Shown here one piece after another: positions 11,701 through 21,742 of a stretch of 64,000 bases of DNA. The position numbers and the translations under genes are program-made. The notes under the pieces were generated by a model, which saw nothing but the letters and a program-made list of their open reading frames with translations, did not search any database and was not told the origin of the DNA. Within the stretch, counting starts at the first letter, position 1. Every line of letters begins with the position of its first letter. This DNA comes from RI-153 sp041391225 (GTDB lineage Bacteria > Chloroflexota > Anaerolineae > Caldilineales > Caldilineaceae): NCBI GenBank assembly GCA_041391225.1, contig JAWKOL010000008.1:124001-188000 (forward strand), read 5' to 3'.

Positions 11701-12067
11701 CGTTGACAACAACCGTGACGATCTGCTCTGTGGTGAGGCGATTTGTGAGCAGCGCATCGAGATTGGAGAGCACCGAATCGGTTAGCTGTGGGAAGCGGCG
11801 GAGAAGTGTACTAACAAAATAAGTAACAAAGCGAGAGAAGTCGGCGTCTGCCCCGTCTACCGAATACCAGCAGATCGACATCTCGCTCTGGTAGGCAAAA
11901 TCGATAAATAGAGACGTCTTGCCGTAGCCCGCGGGCGCAACGGCGAGGATCAACCGATAGTCTGCAAGTTCGTGAAGGAGTTCAGTCAACCTCGTTCGCG
12001 AGAGGAGATCGGGGCGCCGACGCGGTATGACGATCTTGGTTTGGGCAATAGGCTGTCGCATGACCAC
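8785..12067 (-). CDS. Giant MalT-like ATPase/TPR regulator with winged-helix and BTAD domains, one frameshift
   Basis: About 1,090 residues once joined. Order: P-loop ATPase of the MalT/STAND type (Walker A APAGYGKTS at about 44-52, Walker B FLVIIDDYH near 135), a long TPR-like helical region (about 400-800), an OmpR-type winged helix (FNGKLLENSAWQTTAARELF onward) and a C-terminal BTAD. It should be a ligand- and ATP-gated transcription activator. The frame breaks near 8930: the first part reads DPCQESAHRLAM, and the BTAD continues in another frame as CAFHSFMGNRSNVARQYEQ to a stop at 8785. The start is GTG 12067 or ATG 12061. It is the nearest upstream gene to the small-peptide/DUF5317/NHLP set and may control it. 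Confidence 0.85.
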
Positions 12068-12202
12068 CTGTGCACGTTGTTGTCTGCATAGTGAACGGCA
12101 ACAATAAGCTGCTTTCGTAAAGTATACTACAGACGAGCTTTCGATGCCTAGAAAGAAGATAGTGTCTGGCGTAGAAGGTACGCGCCACGGAGGGGCGGTG
12201 GA

Positions 12203-13132
12203 TTATTCCGGGGCAGTGCTCGGCGCGCCACGAAACCACTGGAGGATTTTTCGGGGAAAGGACTCAGGTTCAGTCACCGGCGCCGCTGTTTTCGCCGCTT
12301 CCATCTCTGCGGCGAATGCAGTACCCGTTTGGTAGCGTGCTCCTGGATCTTTTGCGATGGATTTAAGGATCACCTGTTCGGTCGCCGGTGACACAAAGGC
12401 GAATTCCGATGGCTTGGGCGGCGCCTCGGCCAGATGCGCGTCGAGCACTTCGAGCCGACTGCCGTAGAACGGCTTCCGCCCGGTCACCATGCGGTAGAGG
12501 ATGATGCCCAGCGCATAGAGATCGGCGCGCCCGTCGATGTCGCCATCATTCCGAATCTGCTCCGGCGCCAAGAAGGCAGGCGTGCCGTAGATGCCGTCGT
12601 CTTCGCTTTGGAGCGGATGTTGGCGGTCGAGCGCCGTGCCGAAATCGAACAGCATCACGCGGCGATCCTGGGTGATGAGGATGTTCGCCGGTTTGAGATC
12701 ACGGTGAACAATCCCCTGGGCGTGGACGTAGTCCAGCGCCGAGGCAATCTGCTGGGCGATGGTTAGCGCCTGAATCTCGCCCAGCACCTTGTTCGTACCC
12801 AGGAACTCTTCCAATGTCTGGCCCAAAACCAGCCCCATTGCGATGTACGGGCGCCCGTCCTGTTCGCCGAACTCGTAGGCAGGCACGATGTGTGGATGAT
12901 GTAATCGGGCCAGCAACTGGTATTCCTGCCGAAATAGCAATCGTATCTTGGGTTGGCTTGCCGCCACAGGTGTCAGGACTTTCAGCGCAACCTGGCGCCC
13001 GTTCTGTGTGCGCGCCGCATAGACAGCCGCCACAGCGCCTTCTCCCAGTTTGCGTTCGATCTGGTACGCGCCAAACTGTTGATTGGGATACAACTGTCCT
13101 ACGCCGGCATACCCATATCCGCGGCGACTCAT
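12203..13132 (-). CDS. Soluble Ser/Thr protein kinase (PknB type)
   Basis: 309 residues from ATG 13132. A complete Hanks-type kinase: glycine loop LGEGAVAAVYAAR, ATP-lysine in VALKV (about residue 51), catalytic HRDLKPANI (about 143), DFG (about 163), and APE in FLAPEQI. There is no transmembrane segment and no PASTA or sensor domain; about 35 polar residues follow the kinase, ending in RKILQWFRGAP. ATG 13132 is chosen over the longer ATG 13174. The reason is that GGAG sits 7 bases before it, and ATG 13174 lies within the -10 box of the promoter at 13173-13200. Confidence 0.9.
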   Translation of the reverse strand: MSRRGYGYAGVGQLYPNQQFGAYQIERKLGEGAVAAVYAARTQNGRQVALKVLTPVAASQPKIRLLFRQEYQLLARLHHPHIVPAYEFGEQDGRPYIAMGLVLGQTLEEFLGTNKVLGEIQALTIAQQIASALDYVHAQGIVHRDLKPANILITQDRRVMLFDFGTALDRQHPLQSEDDGIYGTPAFLAPEQIRNDGDIDGRADLYALGIILYRMVTGRKPFYGSRLEVLDAHLAEAPPKPSEFAFVSPATEQVILKSIAKDPGARYQTGTAFAAEMEAAKTAAPVTEPESFPRKILQWFRGAPSTAPE

Positions 13133-13172
13133 CAACATTCTCCATCGATTATCCGGAACAAAGTCTTTGTGC

Positions 13173-13200
13173 ATTATATACGATAAAAGTGCCTTGGCAA
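13173..13200 (-). promoter_or_regulatory. Sigma-70-type promoter of the kinase gene
   Basis: On the minus strand TTGCCA (13200-13195) and a perfect TATAAT (13178-13173) are separated by 16 bases. Transcription would start near 13166, about 35 bases before ATG 13132. Confidence 0.65.
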
Positions 13201-13237
13201 GTGGGCATCTTACACAATTTATCTCCTCTCTTTAACA

Positions 13238-13270
13238 AAAAAACAGCGCCCGATACACGGGCGCTGTTTT
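13238..13270 (-). terminator. Rho-independent terminator after amt
   Basis: On the minus strand AAAACAGCGCCCG and CGGGCGCTGTTTT form a perfect stem around a short loop, followed by a run of seven T. It lies 42 bases after the amt stop. Confidence 0.88.
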
Positions 13271-13311
13271 GAATGAGTTGTGACGAAACGGTGTTTGACG
13301 TGTGACGAAGG

Positions 13312-14661
13312 TTAGTCTCCAGAAACTGCGGCGCCTGTCATGGGGCTATAGGCTCGGGCGCCATGCTCAGAGATATCCAAGCCTTCCATCTCTTCTTCTG
13401 GAGAAACACGCAGCATCTTTGTCGCCTTCAACACCGAGAAGAGGAGGAATGCCATGCCGAAAGCCCACAACGGAATCGCAATCGAGCCGACCAACTGAGC
13501 CACGAAAGGTTTGCCGCCGAAGATGGCCGCTGCAAGCCCACCCCACACACCGCAAGCGCCGTGTACGGGGAACGCGCCCACCGCATCGTCGATCTTCAGC
13601 CGTTCGAGCAGCAGCGTGGCGCCGATCATCACCACACCGGCTACCAGGCCGATGACAATGGCTGAACTATTGGTCACCGCATCACAATTGGCTGTGATGC
13701 CCACCAGGCCACCCAACATGCCATTCAAGGCCAGACCCAGATCAAACTTACCGGTGACGAAGTGCGAAAGGATCAACGCCGCCACGGCGCCGCCGGCAGC
13801 CGCCAGCGTCGTATTCACCGCGATCAAGACCACCGCATCCGTGTTCCCAGCGCCCACAAAGGCCAACTGGCTACCAGGATTGAAGCCGTACCAGCCAATC
13901 CAGAGGATGAACACACCCAAAGTAGCCAACGTGTAGTTGTGCGGCGCCGATACACTGCTACCGTCCTTGGCAAAGCGGCCAATGCGCGGCCCAAGCAACA
14001 TGGCGCCCGCCAGACCTGCGAAACCGCCCACTGCATGAACCACCAGCGAACCGGCGAAATCGTGGAAGCCCATCGCATCCAACCAGCCGCCGCCCCACTT
14101 CCAGAAACCACTGATGGGATACACAATCGATGTGATGAAAATGGAATAGATAAGGTAGCCCGAGAACTGCATACGGCCTGCAACAGCGCCGGAGACAATC
14201 GTTGCTGCCGTCGCCGCGAAAGCAACCTGGAAGAGCCAATCGATCTGTGGGTTCAGCGCCCCGGCTGCGGGTGTCGGCCCTACAGCGCTGATGCCGAATC
14301 CACCCCAGCCCAACCAGCCAGGAATGACGGCACTGCCGTACATGATCCCATACCCAAAGAGCCAAAACGTCAACACACCCACATTAACATCGATGAAATT
14401 CTTGAACATGATGTTCAGCGCGTTTTTCGATGCGTTGAAACCGGATTCCACCAGCGCAAATCCGGCCTGCATGAACAGCACCAGAATTGCGGCGATGAAC
14501 AGCATCATGTTGTCGATGGCATACCCAACTTCGGCGGGAGAAGGGCCATCATCCTGTGCAAATGACTTCTGTGCAAACAAGATGGTAAACAGGGCGACTA
14601 ACGGCAGCGCACGGAGCCAGTTACGCTTGCCATAGTCAGCGATACGAGCGATGGACTTCAT
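13312..14661 (-). CDS. amt: Ammonium transporter
   Basis: 449 residues from ATG 14661, which has GAAGGAG six bases upstream. An N-terminal signal-like segment (LPLVALFTILFAQKSFA) is followed by about eleven membrane helices. Amt-family motifs are visible: DNMMLFIAAILVLFMQAGF in the first helix, DFAGSLVVHAVGG with the family's conserved histidine region, LGVFILWIGWYGFNPGS, and GACGVWGGLAAAIFG near the end. It takes up ammonium and normally works with a PII protein, but no glnB/glnK is adjacent. The roughly 250 bases upstream contain repeated TGGCACAA and TTGCACAA words and a small ATCGTACGAT palindrome at about 14701 that could be regulatory; no known nitrogen-regulator site was clearly recognised. 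Confidence 0.94.
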   Translation of the reverse strand: MKSIARIADYGKRNWLRALPLVALFTILFAQKSFAQDDGPSPAEVGYAIDNMMLFIAAILVLFMQAGFALVESGFNASKNALNIMFKNFIDVNVGVLTFWLFGYGIMYGSAVIPGWLGWGGFGISAVGPTPAAGALNPQIDWLFQVAFAATAATIVSGAVAGRMQFSGYLIYSIFITSIVYPISGFWKWGGGWLDAMGFHDFAGSLVVHAVGGFAGLAGAMLLGPRIGRFAKDGSSVSAPHNYTLATLGVFILWIGWYGFNPGSQLAFVGAGNTDAVVLIAVNTTLAAAGGAVAALILSHFVTGKFDLGLALNGMLGGLVGITANCDAVTNSSAIVIGLVAGVVMIGATLLLERLKIDDAVGAFPVHGACGVWGGLAAAIFGGKPFVAQLVGSIAIPLWAFGMAFLLFSVLKATKMLRVSPEEEMEGLDISEHGARAYSPMTGAAVSGD

Positions 14662-14915
14662 GGAAAACTCCTTCAGGTGGGGTAAGACTTGAAAATGGAC
14701 ATCGTACGATCTTAACTTCTCCATTGAAGTCTTTCGATAGAGTACGGCCATCGCCCGTCCCGTTCAACTGGCAAAGTTGCACAAAAAGTGGCACAATGCG
14801 CTGGACACTCTGCACGACCATTTCGCGTTTTTGTTGGATTTGACGGTTGTTGGCACAAAAAAACACTGGCTGGTAGTCGATCTGCCCGGAATCTTGGCCG
14901 TTTTTCCTCGAAATT

Positions 14916-15833
14916 ATGACGAAACCACATACAGACGCTGGAAACGCATACGGTGAGTTGTACAAATTGCACATAGGCACGTCTTCGTGGACCTTCGCCG
15001 ACTGGCGCGATGTGTTCTACCCGCCTACATTGGCCACCAAGGATCAACTGCCCTGGTACACCACGCAGTTCAACAGTGTCGAAGTCAACACCAGCTTCTA
15101 CGCCCTGCCGGCGCCGTCCACTGTATTGCAGTGGGTGGAGATCGCGCCGGAAGGTTTTACCTTCGCTCTCAAAGCACCGCGTCTCATCACCCACGAAAAG
15201 AGGCTTGTCGATTGCCAGGCTGAAACCCGCGCATACCTCGATGTGTTGCGCTCGCTTGGCTCGCTGGCCGCGCCGGGATTTCTTCAGTTTCCGGCTCAAT
15301 TCACTCGCGCTCGCGATGGCCGCGCTTTGGCCGCGTACCTCGATTGGCTGGCCGGTGAACTACACGGGCTGCGCCTTGCTGTGGAGGTGCGCGCCCCGGA
15401 TCTTATGACCGAAGCATTCGCCCGCTTTTTGGCGGAACGCGCCATGTCGTTGGTTGTGGTTGAACGCACAGGGACGCCGGATCACTTCGATGCCTGGCAG
15501 ACCGCTGCGCCCACGCAGACAGCCGCCTCTGCCGGCGCACCGTTCTTGTTCGTACGCATCATCGGCAACGACCGCGATCCGCTGCCCAATGATCGCGACC
15601 TGCAACGCCCCCAGGATGAGATCCTGGACACCTGGGCGCGACGTATTGCGGATCAGCTTGACGCCGGCATCGAAACCTTCGTCTACATGCACAACCCCTT
15701 TGAGGGCCACTCACCTGCCAGTGTTCGCCGCCTGCTTGAACGCGTTGCTCCGCTCCATTCACTGCCGACCTGGTCGCCGCCGCCCCATATCCCCAAAGAG
15801 CAGGACCAAAGCGGTCAGCTTCCCCTTTTCTAA
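14916..15833 (+). CDS. DUF72 (YecE-like) protein
   Basis: 305 residues. The sequence opens with LHIGTSSWTFADWRDVFYPP and continues FNSVEVNTSFYALPAPSTVLQW and FTFALKAPRLITHEKRL, the pattern of the DUF72 TIM-barrel family, whose biochemical role is unknown. The late segment FVYMHNPFEGHSPASVRRL is also typical. The ribosome binding site is weak. It is divergent from amt across a 254-base gap and is followed after 86 bases by the unknown 619-residue gene. Confidence 0.88.
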   Translation: MTKPHTDAGNAYGELYKLHIGTSSWTFADWRDVFYPPTLATKDQLPWYTTQFNSVEVNTSFYALPAPSTVLQWVEIAPEGFTFALKAPRLITHEKRLVDCQAETRAYLDVLRSLGSLAAPGFLQFPAQFTRARDGRALAAYLDWLAGELHGLRLAVEVRAPDLMTEAFARFLAERAMSLVVVERTGTPDHFDAWQTAAPTQTAASAGAPFLFVRIIGNDRDPLPNDRDLQRPQDEILDTWARRIADQLDAGIETFVYMHNPFEGHSPASVRRLLERVAPLHSLPTWSPPPHIPKEQDQSGQLPLF

Positions 15834-15919
15834 GGCACTCCGATCTTCTTGCCAGAACGCCTTCGCGGTGGTACCTTAACACGTAGGAATCTACTTGTAT
15901 TCACGCCAAGGATCGTTTC

Positions 15920-17779
<1,860 letters not shown>

Positions 17780-17794
17780 AGACAGGAAAACCAA

Positions 17795-18695
17795 ATGGAC
17801 TATCTTGCGGCATTCGAGCGCGAACTGAATTCGCCGGCCGCACAACCTGAACGGCTGGCTCTGCTGTTTGGTGTATTGGACAAACCGAACCTCGACATCG
17901 ACCACTATCTCGATCAGCTTAATGATCTGGCGCAGCAGGTGGATGATCATCTGCCTGCCGAAGATGACCGCGCCCGCGCCGACGCACTGCGAATTGTGCT
18001 CCACGAAGAGATGGGCTTCGTGGGCAACCAGACCAATTATCACCATCCCGACAACAGTTTTCTGCACAGGCTGCTGGAGACTCGAACCGGCTTGCCCATC
18101 ACACTAAGTCTACTCTACATTGCCCTGGGGCGTCGTCTATCGATTCCGTTGGAAGGGATGGGCTTCCCTGGTCATTTCATGTTGCGGTTTCAGGACGCAC
18201 GGGAAACTTTGCTTTTCGATCCTTTCAACGGACGCAGCATCGCGCCGGACGCCGTCGATGCGTACCTCACGCAACTTTTCAACCAACATATCGCCCTCGA
18301 ACTACCGGTAGAGACCTACGCGGTGACCACGTCGGCGCTGATCCTGCGTATGCTCAACAACCTGCGCATCGTCTATCTCAGCCAGGAAAACCTCGAACTT
18401 GCGCAATCGACATTGGATTTCTTGGTGCTGATTTCGCCGCACGAAACGGCTTTCTGGCGTGAGCGCGCCCTCTTGCGCTACCAAACCGGTCACCTGCTGG
18501 GCGGAAAGCGACCTGCGTCGCGTCTTCTATCAGCGGCAGCAGATTCAACATTTCATCGAAGCCCGCCCAGCCGGGCATGCGCAGCCTTTTATGCCCATTT
18601 TCGACGTCGATCAGCCCATGCAGCCATCGCGCGATACGCTCGATCTGATGTCGCTCCTCGACCGTATCCGCCAAAACATCTCACGCCTGAATTGA
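17795..18695 (+). CDS. SirB1-family transglutaminase-like protein, one frameshift
   Basis: About 300 residues once joined. An N-terminal transglutaminase-like domain (about 1-180) contains FGVLDKPNLDIDHYLDQL, GFVGNQTNYHHPDNSFLHRL and GLPITLSLLYIALGRRL, the SirB1 signature, followed by a TPR-like end. The family has no settled biochemical role. The frame breaks near 18500: GHLL continues as AESDLRRVFYQRQQIQHFI if one G is removed from the GGG at 18499-18501. The corrected end is the stop at 18693-18695. A PlsC-type gene follows after 7 bases. Confidence 0.78.
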
Positions 18696-18702
18696 GCAAA
18701 GC

Positions 18703-19392
18703 ATGTGGCCACCCAAGGATGCCCTTTTCTTCTGGAAGATCTGTCATCTCATCGTTTCGGCGTCTCGCCTGTTCACCTGTCGGCTTCACATCGAAGGCCA
18801 TGAAAACGTCCCCGCGCAGGGAGGCGCCATCATCGCCTGCAACCACCCCGGCGAAATGGACACGATTGTCCTTGGCTATTCGTCGCCGCGCCAGATTTTC
18901 TATATGGCGAAAGAAGAACTTTTCCAGGTATCGCCACTGCTCTCGTGGATGCTTTACAACGTAGGCGCCTTCCCTGTCCGGCGCGGTCGCCAGGACGTGC
19001 AAGCCATTCAGACCAGTATTCGCATTGTGCGTGAGGGGAAAGTATTGGGGATGTTTCCAGAGGGGACTCGCAATCGCGACCGCGGCCTTACCCGTGGCCG
19101 CAACGGCGCCGTGCGTATTGCTCTGCAAACCAATGCGCCGATTGTCCCCGCCGCGGTGATCGGCATTGGCCGCCTCAATCGCGAGTGGAAGAACCCACTG
19201 CGCCGCCCACCGGTGACCATTCGCTTCGGCCCACCGATCCACCTCGACGGCAACGGCAACACCTCACAGGATCAAATCCAGGCCTACACCGATCAGGTGA
19301 TGACCGCCATCGCCGCCATGTTGCCACCCGATCTGCGCGGCGTTTACGCAGACGGCGCAGAGGACGGCGGACGACCGATGGCCGACGACTGA
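18703..19392 (+). CDS. 1-acyl-sn-glycerol-3-phosphate acyltransferase (PlsC type)
   Basis: 229 residues. The acyltransferase motifs are in order: NHPGEMD (H-x4-D, the catalytic pair) at about residue 47, VGAFPVRRGRQD, MFPEGTRNRDRGL (block III) at about 112-125, and APIVPAAVIGIGRL (block IV). The expected reaction is transfer of an acyl group to lysophosphatidic acid at the membrane surface. It starts 7 bases after the SirB1-like gene. The last dozen residues (DGAEDGGRPMADD) are encoded by a short-period repeat shared with the convergent sua5 gene, so the natural C-terminus may have been longer or different. Confidence 0.85.
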   Translation: MWPPKDALFFWKICHLIVSASRLFTCRLHIEGHENVPAQGGAIIACNHPGEMDTIVLGYSSPRQIFYMAKEELFQVSPLLSWMLYNVGAFPVRRGRQDVQAIQTSIRIVREGKVLGMFPEGTRNRDRGLTRGRNGAVRIALQTNAPIVPAAVIGIGRLNREWKNPLRRPPVTIRFGPPIHLDGNGNTSQDQIQAYTDQVMTAIAAMLPPDLRGVYADGAEDGGRPMADD

Positions 19393-19440
19393 CGTTCAAC
19401 GTTTACCTTCGTCTGTCGTCCGGCGTCCGTCGTCGTCTTC
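19361..19440. repeat. GC-rich heptad inverted repeat at the plsC/sua5 junction
   Basis: The left arm (19361-19394) is a series of 7-base units related to CGACGGC/CGACCGA; the right arm (19411-19440) is its imperfect complement (GTCTGTC, GTCCGGC, GTCCGTC, GTCGTCT). Both convergent genes end inside it, so their last residues are repeat-encoded. Confidence 0.7.
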
Positions 19441-20505
19441 CGCATCGTCAACCTCAATCACGCGGCCCTCCGTGGCGCGGATCAGCCGATCCGCGATGGC
19501 CAGGCCCAGGCCGTGGCGCTCAAAGGTGCGGGTGATGATCACGTCCACGCCGCGGTGTTCCAGCGATCTCATGCCGGCAAAAAGCGCCTGGGCAATGCGC
19601 GGCAGCGCCGACTGTGATCCCAGTGTGGTGATCAGCGCGCCTGTGTCGGCAAAATGCACTTCATCTTCATCTGCCACCAACAACCCCACCGACTGGCCAG
19701 CGGCAATGCGTTCCTGCGCCGCCAACCGCATCGCCTTGCACACCCGCTCCGTCGATCCCACAAAGAGCAACACTTCGGCATTGGGCGAGTAGTGCTTGAT
19801 CAACATCCCCGGTGACGGCGTCGCCATTGTCTCGCCGGCCATCGCCGCGTATTTGGGGCTGTACTGCACCTGTGGCGCCACACTGCGCAACTGCTCGATG
19901 GGCAACCCACCTGGCCGCAAGATGGTCGGCGTCGGCTGTGTCAGATCCAACACAGTGGATTCAACGCCGATGTCGGTTGGCCCGGCATCGAGGATCAGCG
20001 GCACGCGCCCACCCAGGTCGTCCAACACATGCTGTGCCGTGGTGGGGCTGGGTCGTGAAAAGAGATTGGCGCTGGGGGCCACGATCGGCACGTCGGCCAG
20101 GCGTAGTAGGTGATACGCCACACGGTGATTGGGCATGCGCACCGCCACAGTCGCCAGCCCGGCGGAGACATTGCTGGGGATGTTTGCCTGCTTGGGGAGT
20201 ACCAGCGTCAATGGCCCAGGCCAAAAAGCCTGCGCTAGATCCCAGGCCGCGTCTGGGATCGAGTGGGTGATCTGTGCTAATTGCGCAATGACGAAAATGT
20301 GCGCGATCAACGGATCCGACGCCGGGCGACCCTTGGCCGCGAAGATCTTGTCCACTGCGGCGGCGTCGAATGCGTTCGCTTCCAGCCCGTACACAGTCTC
20401 CGTGGGAAACGCCACCAATTCCCCGCTGCGGATCAGATCTGCTGCTGCCTGCATCACCGTCAGATCCGGATCATCCCGATCCACGGCCACCAATTGCGTT
20501 GCCAT
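19396..20505 (-). CDS. L-threonylcarbamoyladenylate synthase (Sua5 type)
   Basis: About 369 residues from ATG 20505. It makes threonylcarbamoyl-AMP for the t6A modification of tRNA. The YrdC domain covers about 1-200 with FPTETVYGLEANAF, KGRPASDPLIAHI, FWPGPLTLVL and VPIVAPSANLFSRPSPTTA. The Sua5 C-terminal domain follows, with SPGMLIKHYSPNAEVL. The longer start at 20592 is rejected because it would lie inside the terminator hairpin of korB. The last residues (EDDDGRRTTDEGKR) come from the GC-rich short-period repeat. Confidence 0.88.
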   Translation of the reverse strand: MATQLVAVDRDDPDLTVMQAAADLIRSGELVAFPTETVYGLEANAFDAAAVDKIFAAKGRPASDPLIAHIFVIAQLAQITHSIPDAAWDLAQAFWPGPLTLVLPKQANIPSNVSAGLATVAVRMPNHRVAYHLLRLADVPIVAPSANLFSRPSPTTAQHVLDDLGGRVPLILDAGPTDIGVESTVLDLTQPTPTILRPGGLPIEQLRSVAPQVQYSPKYAAMAGETMATPSPGMLIKHYSPNAEVLLFVGSTERVCKAMRLAAQERIAAGQSVGLLVADEDEVHFADTGALITTLGSQSALPRIAQALFAGMRSLEHRGVDVIITRTFERHGLGLAIADRLIRATEGRVIEVDDAEDDDGRRTTDEGKR

Positions 20506-20547
20506 CACTTCTCTCATCAGAATCGCCCTATCACCAATCACCGACAC

Positions 20548-20586
20548 AAAAAAAGGCCGGAAACCCGCATGGTTTCCGGCCTTTTT
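20548..20586 (-). terminator. Rho-independent terminator after korB
   Basis: On the minus strand AAAAAGGCCGGAAACC pairs with GGTTTCCGGCCTTTTT, followed by a run of T. It lies 14 bases after the korB stop and just ahead of sua5. Confidence 0.88.
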
Positions 20587-20599
20587 CGTCATTTTCCGC

Positions 20600-21690
20600 C
20601 TACAGGGCGGCCATGATATCGGCCAGTGCCTGCCGGGTGGGGCGCAGCTTTTCGGCGGGCAACTGCGCCAGCGGCGTCGGCGTCACGTTGAGGAGTTCGA
20701 TCAGGTCTGGCTCCTCTTCTGTGACATAGAGCAAACCGGTGATCAGCTTACCCTCTTTCTGGCCGCGCTCAATGGCGCGGTAGGCTGCCGACTTGTCCGT
20801 GGGATCGTGGCTGGGGTCGATCTTCTTGAGCCGCAGCCGTGATCCATCGTGCAGATCGACTTCGGCTTCGTCTTCGTAATCTTCGATCTCGATTTCGTGC
20901 AGCGTCGAAGGGACAAAGTTCAGCTCGTGCAGCGCAATCTCGTTCTCTTTGCCGAAGCCATAGCTCTTGGTCGACGCATCGTGATTGTTGAATGTGACGC
21001 AAGGGCTGATGATGTCGAGCACGGCAATGCCGCGGTGGCTGAGGGCCGCCTTGAGCAGTTCCTCTACCTGGCGTGGATCGCCGGCAAAGCTGCGCGCAAC
21101 GAAGGTGGCATTAGCGGCCAGCGCTTCCATGCACACATCCAGCGGCGGCAGCTCGTTGACGCCGTGATACTTAAGCTGTTGGCCCTCGTCGGCGGTGGCG
21201 CTGAACTGGCCCTTGGTCAGGCCGTAGACGCCGTTGTTCTCCACAATGTAGACCATGGGGACGTTGCGGCGCACGGCGTGCTTGAACTGGCCGATGCCGA
21301 TGGACGCCGTGTCACCGTCACCGCTGACGGCGATGGTGGTGAGGTTGTGGTTGGCCATGATCGCGCCTGTGGCCACCGACGGCATACGTCCGTGTACGCT
21401 GTTGAAACCATGGCTCCAGCCCAGCCAGTAGGCGGGTGTCTTGCTGCTGCACCCGATGCCGCTCATCTTGACGACCTGTGTCTGATCCAGTCCGAGATCC
21501 CAGGCTACGGTCATGATGCGCTGGCTGATGCTGTCGTGGCCGCAGCCCTTGCACAACGTGGACGGGCGCCCCTTGTAGTCGTTCTTGTCCAACCCCAGCG
21601 CATTGACCTTTGCCGCCGGCTGCCGCGGCCTTGCGCTGCCGCGGCTTTCTGCGCCGCCAGTTTCTTCAATTCTTCTGCTTTGGTGCTCAT
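20600..21690 (-). CDS. korB: 2-oxoacid (2-oxoglutarate):ferredoxin oxidoreductase, beta subunit, one frameshift
   Basis: About 360 residues. It binds thiamine diphosphate and a [4Fe-4S] cluster and with KorA converts 2-oxoglutarate plus CoA to succinyl-CoA with reduced ferredoxin. Cysteines in LCKGCGHDS and SGIGCSSKTP, the TPP motif GDGDTASIGIGQ and ENNGVYGLTKGQFS are clear. ATG 21690 gives a sensible start, MSTKAEELKKLAAQKAAAAQ, nine bases after AGGAG, but that frame must shift near 21630 to reach PAAKVNALGLDKNDY. A GTG at 21700 in the main frame lies right against the AGGAG and is unlikely. korA ends 52 bases upstream. Confidence 0.9.
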
Positions 21691-21742
21691 AGATGTTCAC
21701 TCCTATGAAAACGTCTGCGACGTTGATTTGGTCAGAAAAACG

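Noticed and set aside
14662..14915. Sigma-54 or NtcA-type site upstream of amt
   Set aside because: TGGCAC words are present but no GG-N10-GC pair or GTA-N8-TAC with a proper -10 was found.
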